From assembly GCA_018263005.1 (NCBI GenBank), contig JADFDH010000001.1, positions 62,001-126,000 on the forward strand: a DNA stretch of 64,000 bases, in the 5' to 3' direction. Below, piece after piece: positions 35,876 through 44,017 of this stretch (the first letter of the stretch is position 1; every line of letters starts with the position of its first letter). The translations under genes were made by a program, and so were the position numbers. Source of the stretch: Methanobacterium sp. (lineage in GTDB: Archaea > Methanobacteriota > Methanobacteria > Methanobacteriales > Methanobacteriaceae). Below the pieces are notes generated by a model. The model was given only the letters and a program-made list of their open reading frames with translations. It did no database searches and had not been told where the DNA came from.

Positions 35876-36706
35876 ATGGGTCTGGAATTACCAGAAATAC
35901 TGAACTTATACAAGCAAATGGATAAAACCATAAAAGAAAAAGTTATAATAGAAATAAAATTAGGAAAACGTTGTAAAGGCATTATTAAACAGGGCATGTG
36001 TAATTTGGATAAGAGGAAGGATGAAATATTAAACAGCCCCCTAAAGTCCCTTAAAACCAGGGGTAAGTGGATTTTCTTAGAATTTGAAAATGAAAAGTTC
36101 TTATTATTAGGGGAGATCATAGGCAAATTCCAATACTATGAAGATGCAAACGAAATCCCAGATAATTATCATATCCTGTTCAAATTCAAAGATCAAACAG
36201 CATTGACCTTCCAATCTTCCTTATATGCATTTATAACAGTAGCAGACCCGGAAGAACTAAAAAATCATAAATACGCAGGAAATATAGGGCCATCACCATT
36301 AGATAAAGAATTTACATATGAATATTTTAAAAATATCTTAAATAACTATAAAAACAGGGGAATAAAAGGAGTCCTAAACATACAAAGCGAAATCGCAGGA
36401 TTAGGCAATGCATATATCAATGATATCTTATTTCAGGCCAAAATACATCCCAAAGCAAAAGTATCCACATTAAACCATGCTAAAATTAAAGAATTATATG
36501 ATATCATAATCAAAACAATGAAATCAGCAGTTCAAGCAGGAGGCAGTGTTAAAGAATACGATTTATATGAAAAAACAGGAGATTATGTAAGGATCACAGA
36601 TCAACCAAAAAAAAATATGAAATGCACTCACTGCGGAGCAAATATGGTGAAAATGAACGTCTTAGGCTCATCCTCCTATTTATGCCCCCAATGCCAGAAA
36701 ATATAA
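35876..36706 (+). CDS. Fpg/Nei family DNA glycosylase-like protein
   Basis: A 276-residue protein with the Fpg/Nei layout: N-terminal beta sandwich, then a helix-two-turn-helix region (GIKGVLNIQSEIAGLGNAYINDILF), and a C-terminal four-cysteine zinc finger (CTHCGANM...CPQC, residues about 250-273). The N-terminus reads MGLELPEIL instead of the usual MPELPE, so the catalytic N-terminal proline is absent and the next glutamate is shifted. The protein may recognise damage without the usual lyase chemistry, or use another residue. It starts after a GGGGGGA site, 22 bases behind the GyrI-like gene. Confidence 0.82.
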   Translation: MGLELPEILNLYKQMDKTIKEKVIIEIKLGKRCKGIIKQGMCNLDKRKDEILNSPLKSLKTRGKWIFLEFENEKFLLLGEIIGKFQYYEDANEIPDNYHILFKFKDQTALTFQSSLYAFITVADPEELKNHKYAGNIGPSPLDKEFTYEYFKNILNNYKNRGIKGVLNIQSEIAGLGNAYINDILFQAKIHPKAKVSTLNHAKIKELYDIIIKTMKSAVQAGGSVKEYDLYEKTGDYVRITDQPKKNMKCTHCGANMVKMNVLGSSSYLCPQCQKI

Positions 36707-36746
36707 GTAAAATAGGGCTCAATAACATAAAAAGGAGTAAATTAAA

Positions 36747-37535
36747 ATGTCCAAAGATGTCACTGAGGAAATTGAAATAATAACCCTGAATAATGAAAAT
36801 ATTGATACGGAACACATCTGTTGTGCCATTGGAGAAGATAAAAAGAATAAAAAAAGGGCCAGTTACAAAAAAGCCTGGTTAAAAGAAAGATTTCCAGAAG
36901 GACATACCTTTAAAAAGTTCGATATAAGAGGAAAAGTGTTCATTGAGTACACACCTGCTGAATACGCATGGTTCCCAATCGAAGCACCAGGATATAATTT
37001 AATACAATGTTTATGGGCTTCCGGACGATACAAAGGCAAAGGATTTGGATCCCGACTCTTGGAAGAATGTGAAAAAGACTCCAAAGAAAATGATAAAAAT
37101 GGATTGGTCGCAGTCACCGGACGAAAAAAACTTCCATTTTCAGTTCCTAAAGGGTTCTACCTAAAAAATGGATTCGAAGTATGTGATGAAGCCCCCCCAT
37201 ATTTTATCATGCTGGTAAAGAAGTTTAAAGAAGACACACCAAATCCCCATTTCACAGAAAAAGCGAAAAAAGCAGAAATACCGGGAAAAAAAGGATTAAC
37301 CTTCTTTTACACTGACATGTGCCCATTCAATGCTGACTATGTGGATATAATGATTGAAACTGCAGCTAAAAAAGGAATAGAGACCGAGAAAATCAAAGTG
37401 GAAAGTTTAAAACAGGCTAAGGATCTTCCAACTCCCTTTGGTATTTTCAGTGTCTTTTACAATGGAAATTTCTTAACCCATGAAGTGATGTCCGAGAAGA
37501 AATTCGACAAACTTTTAACTAAAACCATAAAATGA
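36747..37535 (+). CDS. GNAT acetyltransferase fused to YoaP-like domain
   Basis: A 262-residue protein. The N-terminal ~155 residues form a GNAT fold with the acetyl-CoA loop in ASGRYKGKGFGSRLLEEC (Q/R-x-x-G-x-G/A-like) and FYLKNGFEVCDEAPPYF. The C-terminal ~90 residues contain LTFFYTDMCPFNADYVD, a thioredoxin-like YoaP region with one cysteine rather than a CxxC pair, and FGIFSVFYNGNFLTHEVMS. Such fusions are widespread but their substrates are not known. GGAG precedes the ATG. The stop overlaps the next gene by four bases. Confidence 0.82.
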   Translation: MSKDVTEEIEIITLNNENIDTEHICCAIGEDKKNKKRASYKKAWLKERFPEGHTFKKFDIRGKVFIEYTPAEYAWFPIEAPGYNLIQCLWASGRYKGKGFGSRLLEECEKDSKENDKNGLVAVTGRKKLPFSVPKGFYLKNGFEVCDEAPPYFIMLVKKFKEDTPNPHFTEKAKKAEIPGKKGLTFFYTDMCPFNADYVDIMIETAAKKGIETEKIKVESLKQAKDLPTPFGIFSVFYNGNFLTHEVMSEKKFDKLLTKTIK

Positions 37536-38278
37536 ATAAAAATGATTTAGGAATTAAAATGCCAGTTTATATTAAATGGTTCCCACCCTCCTGGATCCAG
37601 ATAAAATATGAAGAACATATCATCTACGTTGATCCGGCTTATCTGAAGACATATTATAATGATTATCCTCATAAAATCGAATTTTCAACCTGGCCGGATG
37701 AAATTGATGGACTGCCAGAGGAAGACTTGGAAAAGGCAGATATAATATTAGTAACACATCACCACAAAGACCACTGCAAACAAGTCACCATTAAACGGCT
37801 TAGGAATGATAATACACTAGTTTTAGCCCCTGAAATTTGTAACAAAGAACTGGATAAAGACTTTGAAGATGTAGAACCAGGAGATCAATTACAGTTGGAG
37901 GATATTAAGATAGAAGTAGTCCCTGCTTACAATACTCCTGAGGGTAATTCCACCAAAAAGTATCATAAAAAAGGAGTAGGTGTAGGTTATTTAATCAAAA
38001 TAAAGGATAAAACAATCTATCATGCGGGAGATAGTGATTTTATACCTGAAATGAAGGAATTTGGTAAATTAGATGTTGCTTTTTTACCTATAGGAGGCAC
38101 GTTCACCATGGATATGGATGAGGCTTTAGATGCTGTAATGTCCATTAAACCAAAAATTATGGTCCCCATGCATATGAAGGATGCGAATCCCACAGAATTT
38201 AAAAAATTAGTGGAAGAAAATTCAGATTTAAAAGTTGTGCTTTTGGAAATTGGTGGAGTTTATACTTTAAAAGATTAA
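37532..38278 (+). CDS. MBL-fold metal-dependent hydrolase, UlaG-like
   Basis: About 248 residues with the metallo-beta-lactamase fold. The metal motif is VTHHHKDHC (H-x-H-x-D-H), with later ligands in IYHAGDSDF and in VPMHMKDANP. The layout resembles UlaG/YtnP-type MBL hydrolases of unknown substrate rather than RNase or glyoxalase types. An ATG at 37532 overlaps the stop of the GNAT gene (ATGA); an ATG at 37559 preceded by AGGA is a possible alternative start. It closes the five-gene plus-strand set. Confidence 0.82.
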   Translation: MNKNDLGIKMPVYIKWFPPSWIQIKYEEHIIYVDPAYLKTYYNDYPHKIEFSTWPDEIDGLPEEDLEKADIILVTHHHKDHCKQVTIKRLRNDNTLVLAPEICNKELDKDFEDVEPGDQLQLEDIKIEVVPAYNTPEGNSTKKYHKKGVGVGYLIKIKDKTIYHAGDSDFIPEMKEFGKLDVAFLPIGGTFTMDMDEALDAVMSIKPKIMVPMHMKDANPTEFKKLVEENSDLKVVLLEIGGVYTLKD

Positions 38279-38325
38279 TCAAAAAATAAATGAACCAATC
38301 CACTAGAGATATGATTATTTCTTAT

Positions 38326-39495
38326 TCAATGATTTAGAAAGCTGTCCAGGGTGGTCTGTCTGGATTGTAAAAGTTCTTTTAACAGATCACTCTGTTTTAT
38401 GAATTTCTCCAGGGACAACTGTAGATTTTGGTCAATATATGCCAGGGCAGTTTTCATATCCTCAAATTCCCTGTAAGGTTTATTCATAGCATTCCGAATA
38501 TTTTCTCTAACATTGAAAACTCCTAAGGGTATGTAACCCTCATAGGCTTCTCTTAAGATTATAGCCGCGGCTTGTTTCTTCTCCAAGGTCAGCTCTTCCA
38601 GGACAGCCATCTTGGAAGTGTAATAACAACCACCAACCCTGGAATAACCTTTTTTACCTCCGTTATTCTCATAATCAGAGAATATTAATTCTTCCCTTCC
38701 CATTACATGCAGGAATGCTTCCATCCATTCGAACTCCCATTCCTGGGGGAGTAAAAGCACTGCATAGTAGTTGTTAAGGCTGCTGTATTCATAGACCCGA
38801 TGAGTTTCTATAATATCATGATTTCTAACATCTCTAAGCAAACGATTACCTATGGTGCTGTCACAGGCGGTGATGGACCATCTTGTTGGAACCATTCTCC
38901 TGTTTTTACCTATTCCCATGGTACCTACAGAAAAAGCTTTCTGTATACTGGAGAAAGGGATTTCCTTTCCATGCAAATGCATAACAGCATCAGCAGCTTT
39001 CAGATCACTATCATAAAATGTTTTCTCCAACTCACGGTCCCATTTCACACTTTCTATGTCAAACTTTTCAATGAGAGCACTGGGTCCATGGGGAGTGTGT
39101 TGTTCATTGAAGGACAGCCCCCGTGGTTTACTACCGAATTCTGCTTCGCTGTTTATGCTGGTGGAAGCCAATGATATCTCCTGTAATTTTTCCACGAAGG
39201 GGTTATCCAGATCTGTTACTCTATTGGTTAATTTACCCCGGACCAGATTCAGGCGGTAACTGATGATATCCTCCTGACTCTTATTACTCTGTATCCATGC
39301 CTCAGGGTTATCCATAATAGCGGTATCACCCTGTACTGGGGATATCATAGGGCCGGCATATACTTTTGGATAGTTCCAGCTGCCTATAAAAACAGAAGGT
39401 GGTGTGCTACCATCCAGTTCTCTGCCAACATCAACACTGGGTATTTGTATTTTAGAAGTGAGTCTTTTCAGGTAGGCGGCCTTTCCTTTAATCAT
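38326..39495 (-). CDS. nreA: NreA-type archaeal DNA repair protein with C-terminal PIP box
   Basis: A 389-residue protein of the archaeal Nre family (DUF650/DUF651). SVFIGSWNYPKVYAGP near residue 34 and AFSVGTMGIGKNRRMVPTRWSI near residue 193 are family hallmarks. It has no N-terminal zinc finger, as in NreA and unlike NreB. The last residues contain QTTLDSFL, a PCNA-interacting motif (Q-x-x-L-x-x-F). Haloarchaeal and other Nre proteins act in repair of mitomycin C damage with PCNA. It is convergent with the MBL gene. Confidence 0.85.
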   Translation of the reverse strand: MIKGKAAYLKRLTSKIQIPSVDVGRELDGSTPPSVFIGSWNYPKVYAGPMISPVQGDTAIMDNPEAWIQSNKSQEDIISYRLNLVRGKLTNRVTDLDNPFVEKLQEISLASTSINSEAEFGSKPRGLSFNEQHTPHGPSALIEKFDIESVKWDRELEKTFYDSDLKAADAVMHLHGKEIPFSSIQKAFSVGTMGIGKNRRMVPTRWSITACDSTIGNRLLRDVRNHDIIETHRVYEYSSLNNYYAVLLLPQEWEFEWMEAFLHVMGREELIFSDYENNGGKKGYSRVGGCYYTSKMAVLEELTLEKKQAAAIILREAYEGYIPLGVFNVRENIRNAMNKPYREFEDMKTALAYIDQNLQLSLEKFIKQSDLLKELLQSRQTTLDSFLNH

Positions 39496-39583
39496 GTGAT
39501 TTTGATATGTAATTAATTAAATAAAAGTTTTTAGAGAGGAGATGATAAGTAATAGAATATTCAAGTTATTTTTCACCAGTTGA

Positions 39584-40042
39584 TTATAGTTCGTCTCTTT
39601 TAATCAATTGTAAAGATGCGGAGTTCATGCAGTACCTTAGACCTGTAGGTTGAGGGCCATCATCGAACACATGACCCAGATGAGCTCCACAGCGAGCGCA
39701 TAATGCTTCAGTTCTAACCATGAACAGGCTTTTATCAATGGAAGTCACGATATTTTCTGGGGCTATGGGTTCATAGAAGCTGGGCCACCCGGTCCCTGAA
39801 TCAAACTTGGTTTTTGAATCAAACAGATCAGTATGGCAGCAAACACATTGATATATTCCATCTTCATGACAATCATGGTACTTGCCCGTAAAAGCCAGCT
39901 CAGTGCCTTTTTTCCGGGCAACATCAAATGATAGAGGATTTAATTCATCCTCCCATTCTTCTTCCGTCTTTTCAATTTGATCTACCAGTTCTATTTTATC
40001 AGTTTTTGCAGAGAAGATAGGGATTTTTTGATATTTAGACAT
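39584..40042 (-). CDS. msrB: peptide-methionine (R)-S-oxide reductase
   Basis: A 152-residue MsrB that repairs methionine-R-sulfoxide in proteins. The zinc site is formed by CVCCHTDLF and CARCGAHLGHVF, and the catalytic cysteine lies in RYCMNSASLQL near the C-terminus. The segment GTGWPSFYEP is also typical. No MsrA gene is adjacent. The ATG has no clear ribosome site and the mRNA may be leaderless. Confidence 0.94.
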   Translation of the reverse strand: MSKYQKIPIFSAKTDKIELVDQIEKTEEEWEDELNPLSFDVARKKGTELAFTGKYHDCHEDGIYQCVCCHTDLFDSKTKFDSGTGWPSFYEPIAPENIVTSIDKSLFMVRTEALCARCGAHLGHVFDDGPQPTGLRYCMNSASLQLIKRDEL

Positions 40043-40159
40043 GTATAATTATATTAAATTTAAAATTAATAAAATTTACTGGATATGAGGTTCAAGATTG
40101 ATGCATAAAATACAGATATCCGGGAAATTAGGAGATATCATAATCATAGAGATGATAAT

Positions 40160-40495
40160 ATGGAATATCAAGTCGGAAAATCAGATAAAAAAGGTTATAT
40201 TCGAGTAATGGAAGGGATTGAAAGAAAAACACTGGTTTATGGGCATAAAACCCTTTTAACTGAATATAAAATGTTAAAAGGGAAAAAATTGCCTGTGCAC
40301 AACCATACTCATGAACAAACCGGTTATGTGATTTCAGGCCATATAATACTAACCATAAATGGAGAAAGTTATGATATGAGACCAGGAGATAGCTGGGCAA
40401 TTCCGGGGAACATCAAACACGGTGCAGAAGTAATGGAAGACTCCATTCTAATTGATATTTTTTCTCCAGTAAGAGAGGAGTATATTCCTAAATAA
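40160..40495 (+). CDS. small cupin-domain protein
   Basis: A 111-residue single cupin. Motif 1 is LPVHNHTHEQTGYVISGHIIL with the metal-binding H-x-H and E, and motif 2 is PGDSWAIPGNIKHGAEV with the last histidine. Such proteins may bind metal or act as isomerases or dioxygenases, but no substrate can be inferred. It is convergent with the methyltransferase gene at 40503. Confidence 0.85.
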   Translation: MEYQVGKSDKKGYIRVMEGIERKTLVYGHKTLLTEYKMLKGKKLPVHNHTHEQTGYVISGHIILTINGESYDMRPGDSWAIPGNIKHGAEVMEDSILIDIFSPVREEYIPK

Positions 40496-40502
40496 GTTTT
40501 AA

Positions 40503-41138
40503 TCACTTTCTTTTTCCAATGTAAAAGAATCCATTTGATCGATGGCCATTCATGGTATTGTAAACTGTTTCTTTAAATGATAACTCATTAAAATCTTTGG
40601 TTAATTTAAAAATATGGCTGGTGGTGTGATGTCTTAAAACAGCACCTTCTGGAAGTTCAAAAACACCATATACACCATATTTATTTTTATACTTCAAATA
40701 TCGTTGTTTATTCCTCTCATCAGTGTTTATAAGAAAATCTGCCAAATACAAAATACCCTGATCTTTTAATAATCGGTCTATTTCAGATATAAGTTTTTCC
40801 TGTTTATCATCTTCAATATTGGAGGTTAATACACCAATTAAAATAACAGCATCGAATTCATCATGGGGAAATGGTAAATTATCTCCATTATTTTTTTTTA
40901 GATTTAAGTAGGGATATTGTCGTAATCCCCTATTTATCATGTTCTGTGCATAATCTATACCGATTAAGTTTCTAAAACCCTGATTATGGAGTTCATTTAA
41001 AGTTCTTCCATAGCCGCAGCCCACATCCAGTATTTTCATTTCTTTTGATGTGTATTTTAAGAATTCATCTAGTTTAAAGGGGGTTGGGAATTCTTTTTCT
41101 TCTGCAACTTTATTCCAGTATTCTTCTTGTTTATTCAC
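40503..41138 (-). CDS. class I SAM-dependent methyltransferase
   Basis: A 211-residue methyltransferase. Motif I is MKILDVGCGYGRTLNEL at about residues 34-50, motif II is LIGIDYAQNMI, and motif IV is FDAVILIGVLTS. It looks like a small-molecule methyltransferase; substrate unknown. It lies 39 bases downstream of the EFR1 gene on the same strand, so it is probably the last gene of the PadR-EFR1 transcript. Confidence 0.82.
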   Translation of the reverse strand: MNKQEEYWNKVAEEKEFPTPFKLDEFLKYTSKEMKILDVGCGYGRTLNELHNQGFRNLIGIDYAQNMINRGLRQYPYLNLKKNNGDNLPFPHDEFDAVILIGVLTSNIEDDKQEKLISEIDRLLKDQGILYLADFLINTDERNKQRYLKYKNKYGVYGVFELPEGAVLRHHTTSHIFKLTKDFNELSFKETVYNTMNGHRSNGFFYIGKRK

Positions 41139-41177
41139 TCAAAGAAATATTATTTTGATAATAATAAATAAAGATAT

Positions 41178-41966
41178 TCAGCGTAAAATTAAATCCTTAA
41201 TCTTTATTAGGGGATGATGGTAATACCTGTTTATGTCCTCATTTTTAATATGAATGGCTTGTTTAGGGCACCACTGAATACATGCCTGGCAGAATTCACA
41301 CTTCTGATTCCAAACAGGTTTATCATCGATTATATCGATATTATTGCTGGGGCATATTCGCTGGCAGTTTAAACACTGATTACATTTTTCATCGCTCCAG
41401 AAGTTACCCATGGTATTAATCCTGCTCATACCTCCCTTGTAAACAAATTTGCCAAATATATTTAGTACTTTGGAGCTTGTCTCAGGTAGGTGTACTTTTT
41501 TATTTTTTAATGTTTTCATTATTTCTTCCAATCTCTCATTACCAGATGTTTTTATTTTTTCATCAGGTTCGATAAGTTGAGCGATTTTTATAAATATATT
41601 GTCTTTTTGAATGGTGTTGGGTGCTTCTCTAACTGCAAAGCCAGCATGTAGATCTGAACCTTTTTCTTTAAGCATTCTTTTTAACTGTAATAGTGTTTCG
41701 CCGGGCATACCTGCACAAGTTGTTACCGCGAAAACATACTGATCTTCAGTTAAACTTATTTTAGCCACGAATTCCACCACCATATGGGGCATTCCCCACA
41801 TATATACCGGGAAAACCAGACCAACAAAGGTGGTATCTGATTTTATTTCTCCATTTATAACTGCAGGAATAGAAATCAACTCCGTATCATTTAATTCATC
41901 TGCTATTTCCTTTGCTACTGCCAAAGAATTCCCGGTTCCCGTAAAATAAAATATTTTTCCATTCAT
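41178..41966 (-). CDS. EFR1-type flavodoxin-ferredoxin protein
   Basis: A 262-residue protein. The N-terminal ~160 residues form a flavodoxin domain (IFYFTGTGNSLAVAKEI as the FMN phosphate loop, LVFPVYMWGMPH). The C-terminal ~60 residues hold two 4Fe-4S clusters with the CxxCxxCxxxCP motif twice: CNQCLNCQRICP and CEFCQACIQWCP. Such proteins move electrons between flavin and Fe-S centres. It lies one base behind the PadR gene, so both are co-transcribed. Confidence 0.9.
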   Translation of the reverse strand: MNGKIFYFTGTGNSLAVAKEIADELNDTELISIPAVINGEIKSDTTFVGLVFPVYMWGMPHMVVEFVAKISLTEDQYVFAVTTCAGMPGETLLQLKRMLKEKGSDLHAGFAVREAPNTIQKDNIFIKIAQLIEPDEKIKTSGNERLEEIMKTLKNKKVHLPETSSKVLNIFGKFVYKGGMSRINTMGNFWSDEKCNQCLNCQRICPSNNIDIIDDKPVWNQKCEFCQACIQWCPKQAIHIKNEDINRYYHHPLIKIKDLILR

Positions 41967-41967
41967 A

Positions 41968-42555
41968 TTAATCGCCTTTTTTTTCCTCTTGTTTGGTATA
42001 AAAATTATTTATATCTTCGATACAACTTTCAGCCCATTTAATCAGGGTTTTAATGGTCATATGACCTCTTTTGATGGTTAGTTGCCAGAAGAGTACTTCT
42101 TTAGCTTCAGATTCAACAGAAAATTTACTGCTACAAACATCAAATTCATCCTCAATATTTTCAAGTAAACTTAAATATTGATCCATTTGAACAATAAAAC
42201 GCTTAAGTTCATTTATTACTTGTTTATGGTCCAACCTTGAACCAAAAAATATTCTTAGCATGAATTCATCCCGATTGGGAGTTAACATTTTTTCTGGAAA
42301 ATGACCCAGCCAACCTATAAATGCAGCTTTCCCGGTTTCTGTTAAGCTATAAATTTTTTTATTGGGTCTATCACTCTGTTTTTCAATATTTGAAGATAAA
42401 TATCCTTTTTTTTCTAAAGCAGATAATTCTCTATAAATCTGACTTAAACTAGCCGCCCAAACATGTGATATAGACTCATCAAATACTTTTTTCAACTGGT
42501 AACCGGTCATCGGGCCGTAAGTTAGAAGACCTAAAAGGGCATAGGATAGTGACAT
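41968..42555 (-). CDS. PadR family transcriptional regulator
   Basis: About 195 residues. MSLSYALLGLLTYGPMTGYQLKKVFDESI opens the winged helix, followed by SQIYRELSALEKKGYLSS and the wing with KIYSLTETGKAAF. The C-terminal half is helical and forms the dimer arm. I chose the ATG at 42555 behind GAGGTG. It heads the run PadR, EFR1, methyltransferase. The long inverted repeat at 42567-42622 lies just upstream and is the likely operator, so the operon is probably autoregulated. Confidence 0.87.
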   Translation of the reverse strand: MSLSYALLGLLTYGPMTGYQLKKVFDESISHVWAASLSQIYRELSALEKKGYLSSNIEKQSDRPNKKIYSLTETGKAAFIGWLGHFPEKMLTPNRDEFMLRIFFGSRLDHKQVINELKRFIVQMDQYLSLLENIEDEFDVCSSKFSVESEAKEVLFWQLTIKRGHMTIKTLIKWAESCIEDINNFYTKQEEKKGD

Positions 42556-42566
42556 AAAACACCTCA

Positions 42567-42622
42567 TATATAACATGTGTAATAATATATAATTTATAGA
42601 ATATTATAGAACATGTTATATA
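42567..42622. promoter_or_regulatory. long spaced inverted repeat, likely PadR operator
   Basis: TATATAACATGT at 42567-42578 and its exact reverse complement ACATGTTATATA at 42611-42622 are separated by 32 bases of AT-rich DNA. Each arm contains the self-complementary ACATGT core, so each could bind a dimer by itself. The element lies between the PadR gene start (42555) and the divergent isochorismatase pseudogene (42687). Confidence 0.55.
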
Positions 42623-42686
42623 TAAAATTTCCTATGGAACTAGAGAAAATTACGAAAATATCAAAGAACTGGACAAAATTAAATAT

Positions 42687-43247
42687 ATGAACAGAGCTTT
42701 ACTGGTTATAGACGTGCAAATGAATATTGACCCTTAAATTACCTTTACTTATCCAAAAGACAGTTTCAGAAATATTATAAAGAAAATAAACAATTCAAAT
42801 AAAACAAGAATACCGGTGATCCTGATCCAACATACCAATCTGGATGAAAATGTTCACACCTTTAAAAAAGGAACAACTGGATGGAATTTACATGAAGAAG
42901 TACTAGGAAAAGATTATCAAAGAATAATAGAGAAAAATCTACAAGGAAGCTTTACCGGGACCGAGTTAGGACAATATCTGAAAAAACTTAAAATAGATAC
43001 TGTTACTATCTGCGGATACATGACCCAAATGTGCTGCGACACCACAGCCAGACAGGCCATGCACCAGGGCTACAATGTGGAATTTCTAAGCGATGCCAAC
43101 GGAACACTGGATATATCAAACTCAGCTGGAGAAATAAGTGCTCAAGAACTTCATAAAGCCATTTTAATAACCCAAGCTATGAAATTCAGTAAGGTAATAA
43201 ACACTGAAGATTGGATAGGTGGAGTTAGAAAGCTAAATATGAGGTAA
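42687..43247 (+). pseudogene. isochorismatase-family hydrolase with premature stop
   Basis: From an ATG at 42687 the frame reads RALLVIDVQMN, with the catalytic aspartate, and then meets TAA at 42735-42737 (codon 17). The same frame continues without further break to 43247 through IPVILIQHTN, the LKIDTVTICGYMTQMCCDTTARQAMHQGY segment with the catalytic cysteine, and LSDANGT. One base change explains the stop. TAA is not a known recoding codon in this group. An ATG at 42816 could still give a 143-residue fragment that lacks the first strand. Confidence 0.8.
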
Positions 43248-43281
43248 AAAAAATCATATCTTATAATGGGGATTTGTAAAT

Positions 43282-43989
43282 ATGGAAACAGCAGATTCTA
43301 ATTGGAAAACTTTGTATAAAATAGGAGGAATAGCCGCTATTTCCTCAGCACTGTTGCTTCTAATCGAAATAATCATATGGGCAGTCTGGCCCCAGCCCAA
43401 TACTGTGATGGATTATTTTACATTACTCCAGACTAATAAGCTCATTGGATTGATTGATTTTTATTTATTAGAATATATTGCATATGTACTCTTTTTACCA
43501 ATGTTTCTTGCATTATATGTTGCCTTAAGAAGAATAAATGAAAGTTATATGCTAATTGCGATTTCCCTTGCTATCCTGGGGATAGCTATTTTCTTAGCAA
43601 CTAATAACTCTTTTTCCATGCTTTCTTTAAGCAACCAATACTTGGCAGCAACAAATGAGGCCCAAAAATCCATTATATTGGCAGCAGGACAGGCTCTGAT
43701 GGTTAATACAGGTCAACGTGCTGTTGGGGGTTTTAACATGGGATTACTCCTAATTTCATTTGCGGGGATTATCATGTCAACTATAATGTTAAAAAGCAAT
43801 AATTTCGGCAATAAAACAGCTTATCTGGGAATTTTAACCTTTATAATATCTTTGGCAGAATATTTAAGAATGATTCTGATACCCTCTGAACTTACTCTGC
43901 TTCTAATCATAGCTATCCTATCTGGTATACTTTTGTTAATATGGCTGATTATGGTTGGTCGAAGTTTGATAAAGCTTATCAATCTATAA
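43282..43989 (+). CDS. DUF4386-type membrane protein
   Basis: A 235-residue protein with six membrane segments. It starts with a short cytoplasmic NWKTLYKIGGIAAISSALLLL segment like DUF4386 proteins, and has the conserved stretch ending VNTGQRAVGGFNMGLLL in the middle. GGGGAT precedes the ATG. Function is unknown. It lies 34 bases behind the isochorismatase pseudogene and may have been co-transcribed with it. Confidence 0.65.
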   Translation: METADSNWKTLYKIGGIAAISSALLLLIEIIIWAVWPQPNTVMDYFTLLQTNKLIGLIDFYLLEYIAYVLFLPMFLALYVALRRINESYMLIAISLAILGIAIFLATNNSFSMLSLSNQYLAATNEAQKSIILAAGQALMVNTGQRAVGGFNMGLLLISFAGIIMSTIMLKSNNFGNKTAYLGILTFIISLAEYLRMILIPSELTLLLIIAILSGILLLIWLIMVGRSLIKLINL

Positions 43990-44017
43990 ATGGTGTTTTA
44001 CATTCTTTGAAATGTTA

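Noticed and set aside
42735..42737. Recoded stop codon (pyrrolysine-like) in the isochorismatase gene
   Set aside because: The codon is TAA, not TAG, and the order Methanobacteriales is not known to use pyrrolysine.
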